A stretch of DNA of 28,439 nucleotides, from positions 1-28,439 of the forward strand of contig CAXKVV010000979.1 of assembly GCA_964058805.1 (NCBI GenBank), in the 5' to 3' direction. The position numbers were made by a program, and so were the translations under genes. The DNA comes from Schoenoplectus triqueter (Eukaryota; Streptophyta; Magnoliopsida; Poales; Cyperaceae). Position 1 is the first letter of the stretch, and every line of letters starts with the position of its first letter. Shown here piece by piece: positions 1 to 9,663 of this stretch. The notes beneath the pieces are model-generated. The model was given only the letters and a program-made list of their open reading frames with translations. It ran no database searches and was not told the DNA's origin.

Positions 1-430
1 ACCCGGAACACATATCTAAATACCCAAAATATATATCTAAATACCTAGATATTGTATCTAAATACTTATAATAGATAATTAAATATACATGACACATATC
101 TCAATAACTAACATAAGTAAATCACATTATATAAAAATAAAAATCTAAATGCTTATATTTTTTTTAAAATACTACTTATATATATATAAATACCTGAACA
201 ATATGATTACATACAACACGGGCTTGGCATTTCAGAAATTGTCACGTGAGCTTTGCGCAAATGGTCTTTACTCAGCGGAGGAATAATCACATGCGTGCGA
301 AAAAGGAAAGTTTGTTAAGCACAGTTGAACGAAACTTTTCGAAAATAAAAAGTCATTTGCGAGAAAATATTTTTAGAAGATTAACACTGGGTACTCAATA
401 AATAATAATAATCAATCTGATAATCTCCTC
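1..430. other. AT-rich intergenic DNA with short degenerate repeats
   Basis: No gene is supported. The first ~80 bases hold about three diverged ~20-bp repeats built on ATATCTAAATACC, and a related ATAAATACCTGAACA appears near 190. Nothing else is recognisable. Confidence 0.5.
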
Positions 431-800
431 TCCACTGTGACCCTGTCTGAGTTAGACAACTCAATGCGCCGATGGCCCTACTTGGCCCAACGGCCACTAT
501 GGACACCAACACCTTCTCTGCTCCTACCATGGCATCACATCAGATATTCAGATTCATTGCCATTGACCGATTTAACGCCTAAGCTGCACACCCGTGGGCC
601 ACAGGGTCAGCCTGTCAGGTTTGGTTTCAATTCGACTTGGGCTGGACCACCTGTATGTTGGACTTAATGCGCGACACTGAAACGACATGCACCTGTGAAA
701 GTGAAACCCTTCTGCAATGCACAGGTATCAGATATGCTGAGCACTGAGCAGAGATGAGATGCAGACAAAACATGTGTTTTTTTTTTTTTTTTTGAGATAA
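430..800. other. GC-richer island ending in a poly(T) run, unidentified
   Basis: This ~350-bp stretch is clearly richer in G and C than its surroundings and ends at a run of about 17 T at 778-794. A 76-codon open frame at 437-667 resembles no family I know. The composition change and homopolymer tail would fit a short retroposed fragment or SINE. I see no target-site duplication or convincing pol III boxes, so the identity is open. Confidence 0.3.
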
Positions 801-1395
801 AATGGTGATCAAATATTTATTTCAGTTTTAGATAATTACTAAGAAACCAACCGGATGTTGAATTATTAATTGAACATTTGCTTTATTTTGTGATAATATC
901 ATATTTCACCCAATTGACAATAGGATAGTTAAAAACAACCTATCACCAAGATACAATCTTATCCAGAAAAGACATTTTGATTTGATTTAACCTTTGAAAA
1001 GGATAGAGACATTGAACGATGATAACATTTAAGATTAAGAATATTTGCACTAGGAGAGATTTGACTCCAATATGGAATGCGTCAGCCTCCACCATTGATC
1101 CCTTTGGGAATCAAATACGATAGGAATGTTTTTTTGAGATCAAGCACTTGTCAAATAGGTTGTGGAAATCTCCAATTGCCATCAGGCTTTCTTCTTTCTT
1201 AACAGGTGTGATTATATTTTCAGAAGGATGTGTCCAGAGAGATGTAAAGTAAATTCTTCAATAGACATGCCTAAATTTATTTTGCTATATTATTGTGATG
1301 ACGACCCATTTGCACCTCTAAAACGGAGAGCTCCAAGGAGTCATTTAAGAGAGCCAATTATTTATTTTATTTTTAATAGTTACCAATCTCAGTTC
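801..1395. other. AT-rich sequence without a recognisable gene
   Basis: No coding signal is supported. The open frame at 1162-1551 on the plus strand is the opposite strand of the last exon of the arabinokinase pseudogene plus adjacent noncoding DNA. Confidence 0.5.
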
Positions 1396-3819
1396 TTAGC
1401 AGTGAATTTTCAAATAGCCAAGGTTGAGGAGTCTCAAATAGAATTGGCAGATAACTCCTGTATCTTTGCTGAACCTGAAACCAACATCACAATTAGCTCA
1501 AACTCAAGGATGCCAATATGTAGGCTTAGAAAATTCCACCAAACAGTCTAAAAGGCTTCCACCTTTCCGCTGAGATTTTCCTCACTGCTTCTAATGCAGT
1601 TGCGGCCGATTACACAAACAGATCCACCAGAACCACCACCTGTGATCTTGGCTCCAAACAGACTGGATGTACCGTCATGAGATGACTTTCTGTGCTACAT
1701 CTCTAGCACCACAGCACCAGGTTTACCAGTCGAACCTATGACGTATTCCAGAGTCGAGACTGCAGAAACGTATGTGAGCTTGTATGGTTATTAATTCTTT
1801 TACCTCTGCCGGCTGCAATAAAACAGAAAAAAAAAACTCAGAAGTAACGTTATCCAACAAGTTTTGTTAGGATGAAGTTGCAACACAAACCTGACAGACC
1901 ATCACAAGCAATTTATTTGCTTCACCACAAGCAGATGTCATCTGATTCATCATTACCCCACAAGGAGCTCCTACAATGTGATACTCAACCTAACATGTAT
2001 TGAAAATTTGGTAAACGTTATAGGTCCAATCACACTCAGATTCGATAGACCCCTTATGCAATTGATTGATTGTATAATTGTATCCAGTAAGGAATAATAC
2101 CTTTTGACAAAGCAATGCAAGCTACCTTGGTTCAATACTCAAAACCTAATGCAGGAAAAAAAGAATGTGTCCAGTAACCACAAAGATTGACAAAGAATAT
2201 GATAAAAAAATGTTCAAAGAAATAAAAAAAAGGATGACCAAGAGCTGCAGCAATGGCAGACATACTGGCAAACTCCACTGAAGCAGAAGATGAAACACCC
2301 TTTCCTTTTGATACAGCTGATGATACCTGTTATTTGATTATTATCAAAAGAGCAATAAGGATGCCAGAACATATCTGACAGCACAGTCTAGGACTATATT
2401 TAGAAGTTGTTATTTCATTATTAATAAAAGGAAAGGGAGATATGAACATATATATATAATAGTACGTACCAGTATGGAAATGCTATCAGTAAAATGAAAG
2501 CCTAGCTCTGTCATCAATACCACAATGGTCCCAGCAACATATGCTGCCCATCTAATACACAGAGTAAGGCAAATTTAAAATGATTAATTCATGATGAACA
2601 CAAAAAGATGGCCACGAAATAAGATCAGTAGCTGAAAATTACTTCTGAGATGGATCCTGGGAGATGTATTTGTTAGCCTGTCATAAGATATTGGCTGATC
2701 CCCTTCCATTATATCTCAGAGGTCCATATCAAATGTTGGGGCACGATTGCTTAGCTCTGACCCAAAAGATACTTATGAAAAAGTTTAAGAAACAAGAACT
2801 GTTTGTTATAGTGTGTTTATTTTTAACAATAAAAATATAAGAAAGGAACTTTTTCTTAATAAAACAAATAACAAGTCAACGTACGATTTGAAGCACAGAA
2901 ATAGGTTCATGGCCTTTCCTGAGATGTCTGGCATGAACATGTTTCCATAATTTCTGTTTGCTCAGATGATCCCTCTGAACAGCACATGACATGCCTCTCT
3001 ACTTGGCATATTTTCATTTTCAAATACAGAATAAGACAACTAAGATGGCGTCACAATATTACAATCACTTAATAAAGATGGGAAATAATTTTAGAACAGA
3101 AAATAATTTTTCGATATTTCAAAACCATGTAAATGGGAAATAACCTGTAAAACAAGGCTGCCAGAATAATCTGGAATGCCGCCCATAACATCCAGTCTCA
3201 CAGGTGCTCTTGCTACATACATCTCTTCTTCCCAGTTGAAAAGAGCTGAAGCAGCAGCTCTCTCCCTGAGCTGCCTATTATCAGATAAACCTTGTGTATC
3301 CCCCTCCAGCACCTTAAAATCCTCAATGTCAATGGTTGTCAATTATCCAAATACAGAGGCAGTTTACATAGCAATAGCACATTGTTGGTATGAACTATGA
3401 AGAGAACTCACGACTCGGCATAAAATAGTCTCACCGATGTCATCAGTAGGGGTTTTAGCACAAACACCGATTTCCTTCTCAGAAAGAGAATACCAATCAG
3501 GGACACCAACATCACCCGGCACTCTTCGCAACTGGTACCCCAGAACTATAGCACCCCTAAGTCGCCTTACTCCACTCAACTGCATTTTGATAAATAATGA
3601 CTGTTCAAATGCTTGTCAAGGAAATTGCAAGTATTGAAGATTAAGTACAAGCACCATGATGTTACTTATCAAGTGCAGATACTGACAGTCAGGCAGCAAG
3701 TACTATTTTTTTTTTTAAAAATGATTTAATATATTAACCATCAAAATAACATACCTCATCAGAAGTATACTTCTTCCCAACAGCAGTGTCTTGTAATATG
3801 TGAGCAACTCTGTTATAAA

Positions 3820-3856
3820 GAGAATTGGGGTAAGCCGGAAATGAAACCCAATCCAA
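3820..3856 (-). repeat. Short dispersed motif, possible LINE 3'-end fragment
   Basis: A 33-bp stretch containing AATTGGGGTAAGCCGGAAAT matches 20715-20747 with about three differences, in the same orientation. Read on the minus strand it resembles, from memory, the GGCCTACCCCAA phrase near the 3' end of plant L1-type LINEs. It directly precedes the 3809-3755 pseudo-exon. No poly(A) tail or duplication was found, so this is weak. Confidence 0.25.
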
Positions 3857-3888
3857 AAGCATAGAGATCAGAGATTTCAAATATAAAA

Positions 3889-4010
3889 AATCAATGATAG
3901 TGATAATGATGATGATGAGAAGAATAAAAAAAATGAGAATGAGAATGATAATGATAATAATGATGATGATAATGATGATGATAATAATATGATAATAATA
4001 ATAGTACTAA
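3889..4010. repeat. GAT/AAT compound microsatellite in the pseudogene
   Basis: A run of GATGAT, AATGAT and GAGAAT units lies between the second recognisable exon (ends 4079) and the next one (starts 3809). An intact ARA1 gene has several hundred codons of the glycosyltransferase-like half between these points. The microsatellite therefore lies in or near the deletion. Confidence 0.85.
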
Positions 4011-4641
4011 CAACAATGTATCTATATTCCATAATAATGCATAGCCTCGAATTAGATTTAAATTATATAAACACAAACCTTGAGGATATGAAGATTTGGC
4101 GACTGAATCTCTGTAGTGAAGGCAAAGTTGGGTGCACCTTTTACACGTGCACATCATGACCAGCTCCCACTAGGTGCCTTACAACCTGAAAATATTATAT
4201 AACATATGATTTATCTCTGAAACATGTTAAAAATTGTCATAGGTTAATCCTTTATATGTAATTATAAATCAACATCGTTTATGTGGATACCGAGTTAATC
4301 AATTTGAAGGAAAAGCAATAGCTAATGTCCAGAGTTTGAAGCTGGTCTTTGATCACGTCCAAACAGTAACAAAAGCAAATAATGGCAATGCAAAAATTGT
4401 GGTGCCTGTCATCGCATAATGCGGACCAAATGTAATCCAAAGTCCCGTTTGGTACTTACTAATAGATATTGAACAAATTTTGCAAAACACTGAAGCTAAA
4501 TTGAGACACTGATCCAGCTAAATCTCTTATGGAGCTGACGCAAATTAATTTTAAGCCAAAAATAAGGGAGCATATCATTATTTGGAGTTCTGACCTGACA
4601 TAGGAATTTATCTCAAAGTAAAAATATATATAAATAAATTA

Positions 4642-4925
4642 GAGAATTGCTACACTACATTATAAAAAGTTGAACGGTCAAAATAATTTTGATCAAACGG
4701 TTGAAATTTTAATTAGTTAGACCATGTAAACTTAAAATGAAAGGTGCAATTAAACATTTAATTCTGAATCATGGATTACTTTCCAAATATACTTGTATTT
4801 GCTCCTTTCCTTGCACGGTACTTGTTTCATCCTACGGTGAAAATCACTTCAAAAACCGTTCAAAAAAAAAAATTCACTTCAAAAAATTTTCTCCCAAAAA
4901 AATGTGGTGTACTGTAGACTCACTC
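4642..4925. mobile_element. 284-bp Mutator-type MITE in the first intron of the ARA1 pseudogene
   Basis: The ends form diverged terminal inverted repeats: GAGAATTGCTACACTACAT on the left, and on the right, reverse-complemented, GAGTGAGTCTACAG followed by TACACCACAT. The 9-mer AATAAATTA is repeated exactly on both sides (4633-4641 and 4926-4934). A 9-bp target-site duplication is the Mutator-superfamily hallmark. No coding capacity is present, so it is a non-autonomous passenger. An insertion in the intron need not have harmed the gene by itself. Confidence 0.7.
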
Positions 4926-5279
4926 AATAAATTAATCAATCCACCAACTATTCCAACTTAGTTCAAGTATCAGCAAGTCTGAATTCTTAGTTATTTCCAG
5001 ATATTACACCTAATTGTGCACTCGATCAGAGCTCGTTTGCATAAAATGGCTCCCATTCAAGGTGTTAAACCTTACAACTCGCGACTTCGGTCTCCATAGG
5101 ACCATATCTGACTCAAATCCATCGAAACTCAAAAAATAGAGCCAAATGGAAGATAAGAACTGTAAATTCGTAAGAGAGTATACCTCAACAACCCGGTTAG
5201 CATGGCCGAAGCCATGGCCAGTGACCTAATAAGAAAAAACGAGATGTTCCCTTGAAACTGAGACTAATCCCTCCTCCAT

Positions 5280-6023
5280 TCGACAAATTCTCACTTTCTC
5301 GACGTCAGCCTCTGATCAACTATTATCTTGATATCCCAGCCCAGAAGAGGATAATAAGAACAAAAGGGAAAAGGAGGTTTAAAGGGAGATATCAAGAGAT
5401 TTTAGAAAGAAAAGTGATGATCGCTTTTCCAAATCAGTTGGAGCTTCTTGTTTGAAAGAGGAAATGCATGAGGGTTTTAGAAATAGATAATCCAAAATTG
5501 CTTCCCGGAAAGGCGGAGATACGCATTATATGTCCTTGACAGTTGATCCCACGATATTTGTGGAGAATTTACGCGCGGACATCTAGGGAGGGAAATTACA
5601 AAGGCTCAGATAAATTACAACTTTTCATATATGAGAATTGTTAATAAATGATTTGATCGCATAAATTAAAAAAAAATGTATTTACGGAGCTTTTTCAACT
5701 CCGCAGGTCACAGTGAATTCACGATATTTGCATAAGCTTCAGCATCATGAAAATGAGTTCCACATGTCAGCAACTCGTGACGCTCTTTAATGACTCATGT
5801 CCATACACACAAAAATATTTCATGATTGTTATGTTCCCATCTTTGATCTTTCCATGGTAAAAGGATAATCTATGGATACTGCATGTTCATTGGTCCTATT
5901 GGTTGAGCGTGTAACGAATTATTCTCAACTCATTGAACTCAATTAGTGGAAAGTGGAAACCGGAAAGCATGGAATATATTTTTTAATAACAAAGTTTCGA
6001 TTTTTTTGTGATATATTTTAGTT
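5280..6023. other. Region upstream of the ARA1 pseudogene
   Basis: This is the former promoter and leader side of the minus-strand gene. No TATA box can be picked out with confidence and no independent gene is seen. The open frame at 5252-5455 is antisense to exon 1 and its leader. Confidence 0.4.
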
Positions 6024-6032
6024 ATTCTAATT
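6024..6032. repeat. Left target-site duplication of the foldback MITE
   Basis: ATTCTAATT here faces ATTCTAACT at 6483-6491 across the element, 8 of 9 bases matching. A 9-bp length fits Mutator-type insertion. Confidence 0.7.
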
Positions 6033-6482
6033 GAGTGAGGCTATGGTATTTTGCGAAGCACAAAATTTTCCGTGTTTTATGTTCGTATCTTGGTATTTTG
6101 CGAAGCACAAAATTTTTCGTGTTTTGTGTTCGTATCTTGAATTTGAAAGTTCAAATAACCAATTCAAACTGTTGAACATAATTTTCATATTGAAATGTCC
6201 TTGGATATTAAATTTTATATTTTTTTATTTTTTTGCTATTTTTTAAATGGGTACAAATTTTGCTGATCTAACGATTTCTGCATCATCCAAAACTAGCGAG
6301 TTTGTACCCATCTAAAATATAGCAAAAAAAAATTCAAAAAAATATAAATTTTCATCTTCAAAGATAGTTCAATATGAAGATCATGTTCAACGGTTTGGAT
6401 TGGCCATTTGAACTTTCAAATTCGAGATACAGACGCGAAGAACAGAAAGTTTTGTACTTCGCGAAGCACCATAACCTCACTC
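6033..6482. mobile_element. 450-bp long-TIR foldback MITE, Mutator type
   Basis: Nearly the whole element is an inverted repeat. The left arm begins GAGTGAGGCTATGG and the right arm, reverse-complemented, begins GAGTGAGGTTATGG. The arms pair through motifs such as TTCGCGAAG and GGGTACAAA/TTTGTACCC down to a short loop near 6262-6300. The left arm carries an internal ~47-bp direct duplication (about 6046-6138, unit starting GGTATTTTGCGAAGCACAAA). Flanking 9-mers match at 8 of 9 positions. It has no coding capacity; the open frame across the left arm is incidental. Confidence 0.85.
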
Positions 6483-6491
6483 ATTCTAACT
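6483..6491. repeat. Right target-site duplication of the foldback MITE
   Basis: ATTCTAACT pairs with ATTCTAATT at 6024-6032. Confidence 0.7.
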
Positions 6492-6637
6492 TTACAAAGT
6501 ATATGAATAAGATGACATCTATAGCATATTGTTCGTAAAATTTATGTAACTGTTATTTATTTTGTACAAATATTTATGTTCTAATATATTATTTGAAATG
6601 CAAACAACGAACTATTTTCAGATCATATTTGTATTAT

Positions 6638-6843
6638 ATTAAGCGGAGCTTAGTGAGGACTTGAGGGCACGACCCTCTCAAAAATTTTATAAATTAATAT
6701 ATCTGTTAAACATTTATGATATTTTATAGTATAATTATTATAGTTTTTGTAATTTAACCTCTCCAAAAATTTAAGACGTGATATATAAGATATATGAAAA
6801 ATTATTTTAGCCCCTCATAATTTTGTATTAAGCTCCACTAATG
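6638..6843. mobile_element. Possible ~200-bp transposon remnant
   Basis: The left boundary reads AAGCGGAGCTTAGTGAGG and the right boundary TATTAAGCTCCACTA, which is its approximate inverse (AGCGGAGCTTA against TAGTGGAGCTTAA). The interior contains CGACCCTCTCAAAAATTT and CCCCTCATAATTTT, reminiscent of repeat ends common in plant genomes. No clear duplication was seen and the class is unknown. Confidence 0.3.
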
Positions 6844-7897
6844 TTAAATTTCAAACTTTGAACCTCGTTAAATTAATTCTGAATCCTAAACATTTTACTT
6901 GTAATGTAAGAGAGGTGCTATTATTCACAGGAATTTCGTTGCTAACACAACACAATATCAACTTTCTTTAGCTTGTGAACAATTATAGTTGTTTCTTAAA
7001 TAAAACTTATCTTTCTAATTAAGTATAGATTTCGTTTTGACAATATCTATAGCTGATTAAAATAAAAAAATTATCTTTCATAAAAAAAATCAAGAATGAC
7101 CACTTAATTGAGATTATATCTTGACAGATTATATTGAATTAGATACTTAAAAAATAATTCTATAAGATCCCACATATTTATTAATTTATGCACCGCGTAA
7201 ATATGATGGGAATACACTGATGAATTCTTTTTTTTTGTGGTTCTTTTTCCTTCATTTAGATCTCTTTTTACCCTGACATGCATGCATATTTTATAATCGG
7301 TTCAGAAGCATATGATATATTGAGCATTTTTTTTATTTTCAACTTTTAATCATTACGTATAACCTCATTAACAAGAGGATCGGAATGTGTACATTTCTTC
7401 TCGGAACTGCAGAAAAAAAATCTGAAAAAAGTTCCAAAACTAAAAAGAAGGTACAAATGAAGTTGTTTTTACAAGTCTATAATAATAGAGAGAGAATATG
7501 AATCATCTTGGTTAGGCTAGAATTTTCTTTTTCTTTTTTTTTAAAAAAAATAAAAAACACCTCGCCTAGGATCAATATCAACTAACCACTACTGCTTGAA
7601 AATCACCAGTCTCTTCGTAGAAAAGTAAAAAGAAAAGCAGAAAAAGCTGTTTCGAGAGAGAACAATACAATGATTGACAAAAAAAAGCTACTGGCACTAT
7701 TTTAACGGATTAAACTATATATTGAAATTCGAAATAGCAAACTTATTCCTTTTGTTGAGCAATCCTAAGATGCTTTAGGATATTAAAATATTCTAAATTC
7801 TGAAAGAAAGATAATAGAAAAATAAAATCCACCCCCAACATCATTCTCGCAAGATAAATCAACGAATAGTTATTGATGGCCCAGAATGAGCATTGGT
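6844..7897. other. AT-rich intergenic DNA
   Basis: Poly(A) and poly(T) runs and low-complexity sequence. I see no gene, RNA or structured repeat. Confidence 0.5.
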
Positions 7898-7899
7898 TT

Positions 7900-8007
7900 A
7901 TTATAAATAATAATTATGAAATTATTATTATTAAATATAAGAGTGATAACGGTGAAAGTGCAAAAATACGAATCGAAACGCGCCACTGGCAGTGGCGCGT
8001 TTCGATT
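7900..8007 (+). repeat. Left terminal inverted repeat of the MULE
   Basis: It matches the reverse complement of about 15954-16066: AAGAGTGATAACGG here against AAGAGTGAGAACCT there, then ACGAATCGAAACGCGCC against ACGAATCAAAACGCGCC. It ends in a perfect 37-bp hairpin palindrome at 7971-8007. Confidence 0.75.
7971..8007. promoter_or_regulatory. 37-bp perfect palindrome at the MULE left end
   Basis: The 18-bp arm at 7971-7988 (AATCGAAACGCGCCACTG) is repeated exactly in inverse at 7990-8007 around a single G at 7989. The inner 10-bp arms CGCGCCACTG/CAGTGGCGCG are the same core found repeatedly at 15837-15980. A second small hairpin follows at 8021-8039 (CGCGCAG, 5-nt loop, CTGCGCG). An AT run at 8008-8018 just inside could act as a TATA element for the PMD gene. 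A binding role is inferred. Confidence 0.75.
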
Positions 8008-8046
8008 ATATATATATCACCGCGCAGATGCCCTGCGCGTTGTTGA

Positions 8047-8228
8047 CAGGAGAGAGAAAGAGAGGTAGAGGAAGAGAGGAAGAGAGAAAGAGAGGAAGAG
8101 AGAGGAAGAGAGAAAGAGAGGAAGAGAGAGGAAGAGAGAGGAAGAGAGAAAGAGAGGAAGAGAGAGGAAGAGAGAGGAAGAGAGAAAGAGAGGAAGAGAG
8201 AGGAAGAGAGGAAGAGAGAGGAAGAGAA
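8047..8228. repeat. GA-rich (GGAAGAGAGA-type) tract
   Basis: About 180 bp of GAAGAGAGAGGAAGAGAGAA-type repeats with almost no pyrimidines on the plus strand. Open frames on both strands here are low-complexity artefacts (RER-rich on plus, SLFLS-rich on minus). It would lie in the leader of the PMD transcript if transcription starts near the left TIR. Confidence 0.9.
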
Positions 8229-8278
8229 CCGGAGGAAAAAAACGCACGCTAGCATTTCTGTGGATTTTGCAATTAAAG

Positions 8279-9660
8279 GTAATTTTTTATAAATATTATT
8301 TAATTGTATAGATTATTTAAAATTTAATTTAATTGTGTAGATTAATTGTAATTTAATTTAATTATGTAGATTAATTATAATTTAATTTAATTTAATTGTG
8401 TAGATTAATTATAATTTAATCTAATTATGTAGATTAATTATAATTTAAACGTGAAATTATGTAGATTAATTATAATTTAATTTAATTTAATTTAATTGTG
8501 TAGATTAATTGTAATTTAATTTAATTGTGTAGATTAATTGTAATTTAATTTAATTGTGTAGATTAATTGTAATTTAATTTAATTATGTAGATTAATTATA
8601 ATTTAATTTAATTTAATTGTGTAGATTAATTATAATTTAATCTAATTATGTAGATTAATTATAATTTAAACGTGAAATTATGTAGATTAATTATAATTTA
8701 ATTTAATTTAATTTAATTGTGTAGATTAATTGTAATTTAATTTAATTGTGTAGATTAATTGTAATTTAATTTAATTGTGTAGATTAATTGTAATTTAATT
8801 TAATTATGTAGATTAATTGTAATTTAATTTAATTGTGTAAATTAATTATAACTTAATTTAATTATGTAGATTAATTATAATTTAATTTAATTTAATTGTG
8901 TAGATTAATTATAATTTAATTTAATTTAATTGTGTAGATTAATTGTAGAATTTATTGTAGATTAATTATAAAATTTATTGTAGAATTTATTGTTTATTTA
9001 ATTATGTAGATTAATTATAATTTAATTTAATTTAATTGTGTAGATTAATTATAACTTAATTTAATTATGTAGATTAATTATAATTTAATTTAATTTAATT
9101 GTGTAGATTTATTGTTTATTTAATTATGTAGATTAATTATAATTTAATTTAATTTAATTGTGTAGATTAATTATAACTTAATTTAATTATGTAGATTAAT
9201 TATAATTTAATTTAATTTAATTGTGGAGATTAATTATAATTTAATTTAATTTAATTGTGTAGATTAATTGTAGAATTTATTGTAGAATTTATTGTAGAAT
9301 TTATTGTTTATTTAATTATGTAGATTAATTATAATTTAATTTAATTTAATTGTGTAGATTAATTATAATTTAATTTAATTATATAGATTAATTAGAATTT
9401 AATTTAATTGTGTAGATTAATTATAACTTAATTTAATTATGTAGATTAATGTAAATTTAATTTGATTATGTAGATTAATTATAATGTAATTTAATTTAAT
9501 TGTGTAGATTAATTATAATTTAATTTAATTGTGTAGATTAATTGTAGAATTTATTGTAGAATTTATTGTAGAATTTATTGTTTATTTAATTATATGATAG
9601 ATAGATTAAAAATGTAGTACAATAATTATAAATTAATTATGAAATGAATTTTTTTACTAG
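8279..9660 (+). other. Proposed 5'UTR intron of the PMD gene
   Basis: AATTAAAG|GTAATTTT at 8279 resembles a plant splice donor. TTTTTTTACTAG at 9649-9660 is a good polypyrimidine-AG acceptor placed three bases before the PMD start ATG at 9664. Removing 8279-9660 would join the GA-rich leader to the start codon and excise the whole minisatellite. This is an inference from splice-site sequence only. Confidence 0.4.
8290..9590. repeat. AT minisatellite of ~28-34-bp units
   Basis: Dozens of units carry the core TGTAGATTAATT followed by variable numbers of TAATT (for example GTAATTTAATTTAATTGTG). There is higher-order structure: the block around AATTTAAACGTGAAATTAT occurs at about 8440 and again 221 bp later. 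A second unit type, TAGAATTTATTG, appears near 8945, 9270 and 9545. It is noncoding. Confidence 0.9.
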
Positions 9661-9663
9661 ATA

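Larger units (their letters stand above)
1396..5279 (-). pseudogene. ARA1: L-arabinokinase (ARA1-like) pseudogene
   Basis: ARA1 phosphorylates L-arabinose in plant arabinose salvage. It joins a glycosyltransferase-like N-terminus to a GHMP (galactokinase-type) kinase domain. Exons seen, in gene order: 5279-5184 (start MEEG, then VTGHGFGHANRVVE); 4185-4079 (VVRHLVGAGHDVHV, EIQSPNLHIL); 3809-3755 (RVAHILQDTAVGKKYTSDE); 3579-3412 (LSGVRRLRGAIVLGYQLRRV); about 3335-3144 ([29 protein letters not shown]); about 3009-2881; about 2765-2643; 2551-2470 (WAAYVAGTIVVLM); 2326 to about 2235 (GKGVSSSASVEFASMSAIAA); 1989-1891 ([12 protein letters not shown]); about 1780-1563 (HIRFCSLDSGIRH, then GAKITGGGSGGSVCVIG); 1474-1396 (LGYLKIHC, stop). 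Many GT..AG borders survive. Breaks: TAG in exon 1, one base lost in exon 2 (107 nt against 108), TGA after FDMDL, frameshifts near 2990 and 2680, and missing middle exons. The family assignment is confident; no kinase could be made. Confidence 0.93.

Noticed and set aside
1162..1551. 129-codon plus-strand ORF
   Set aside because: It is antisense to the last arabinokinase pseudo-exon and has no family resemblance.
3891..4157. His/Tyr-rich minus-strand ORF
   Set aside because: Most of it is the GAT/AAT microsatellite; only its start overlaps real pseudo-exon sequence, and in the wrong frame.
7914..8255. Long open frames on both strands, RER-rich and SLFLS-rich
   Set aside because: They are translations of the GA-rich tract; no non-repeat coding content.
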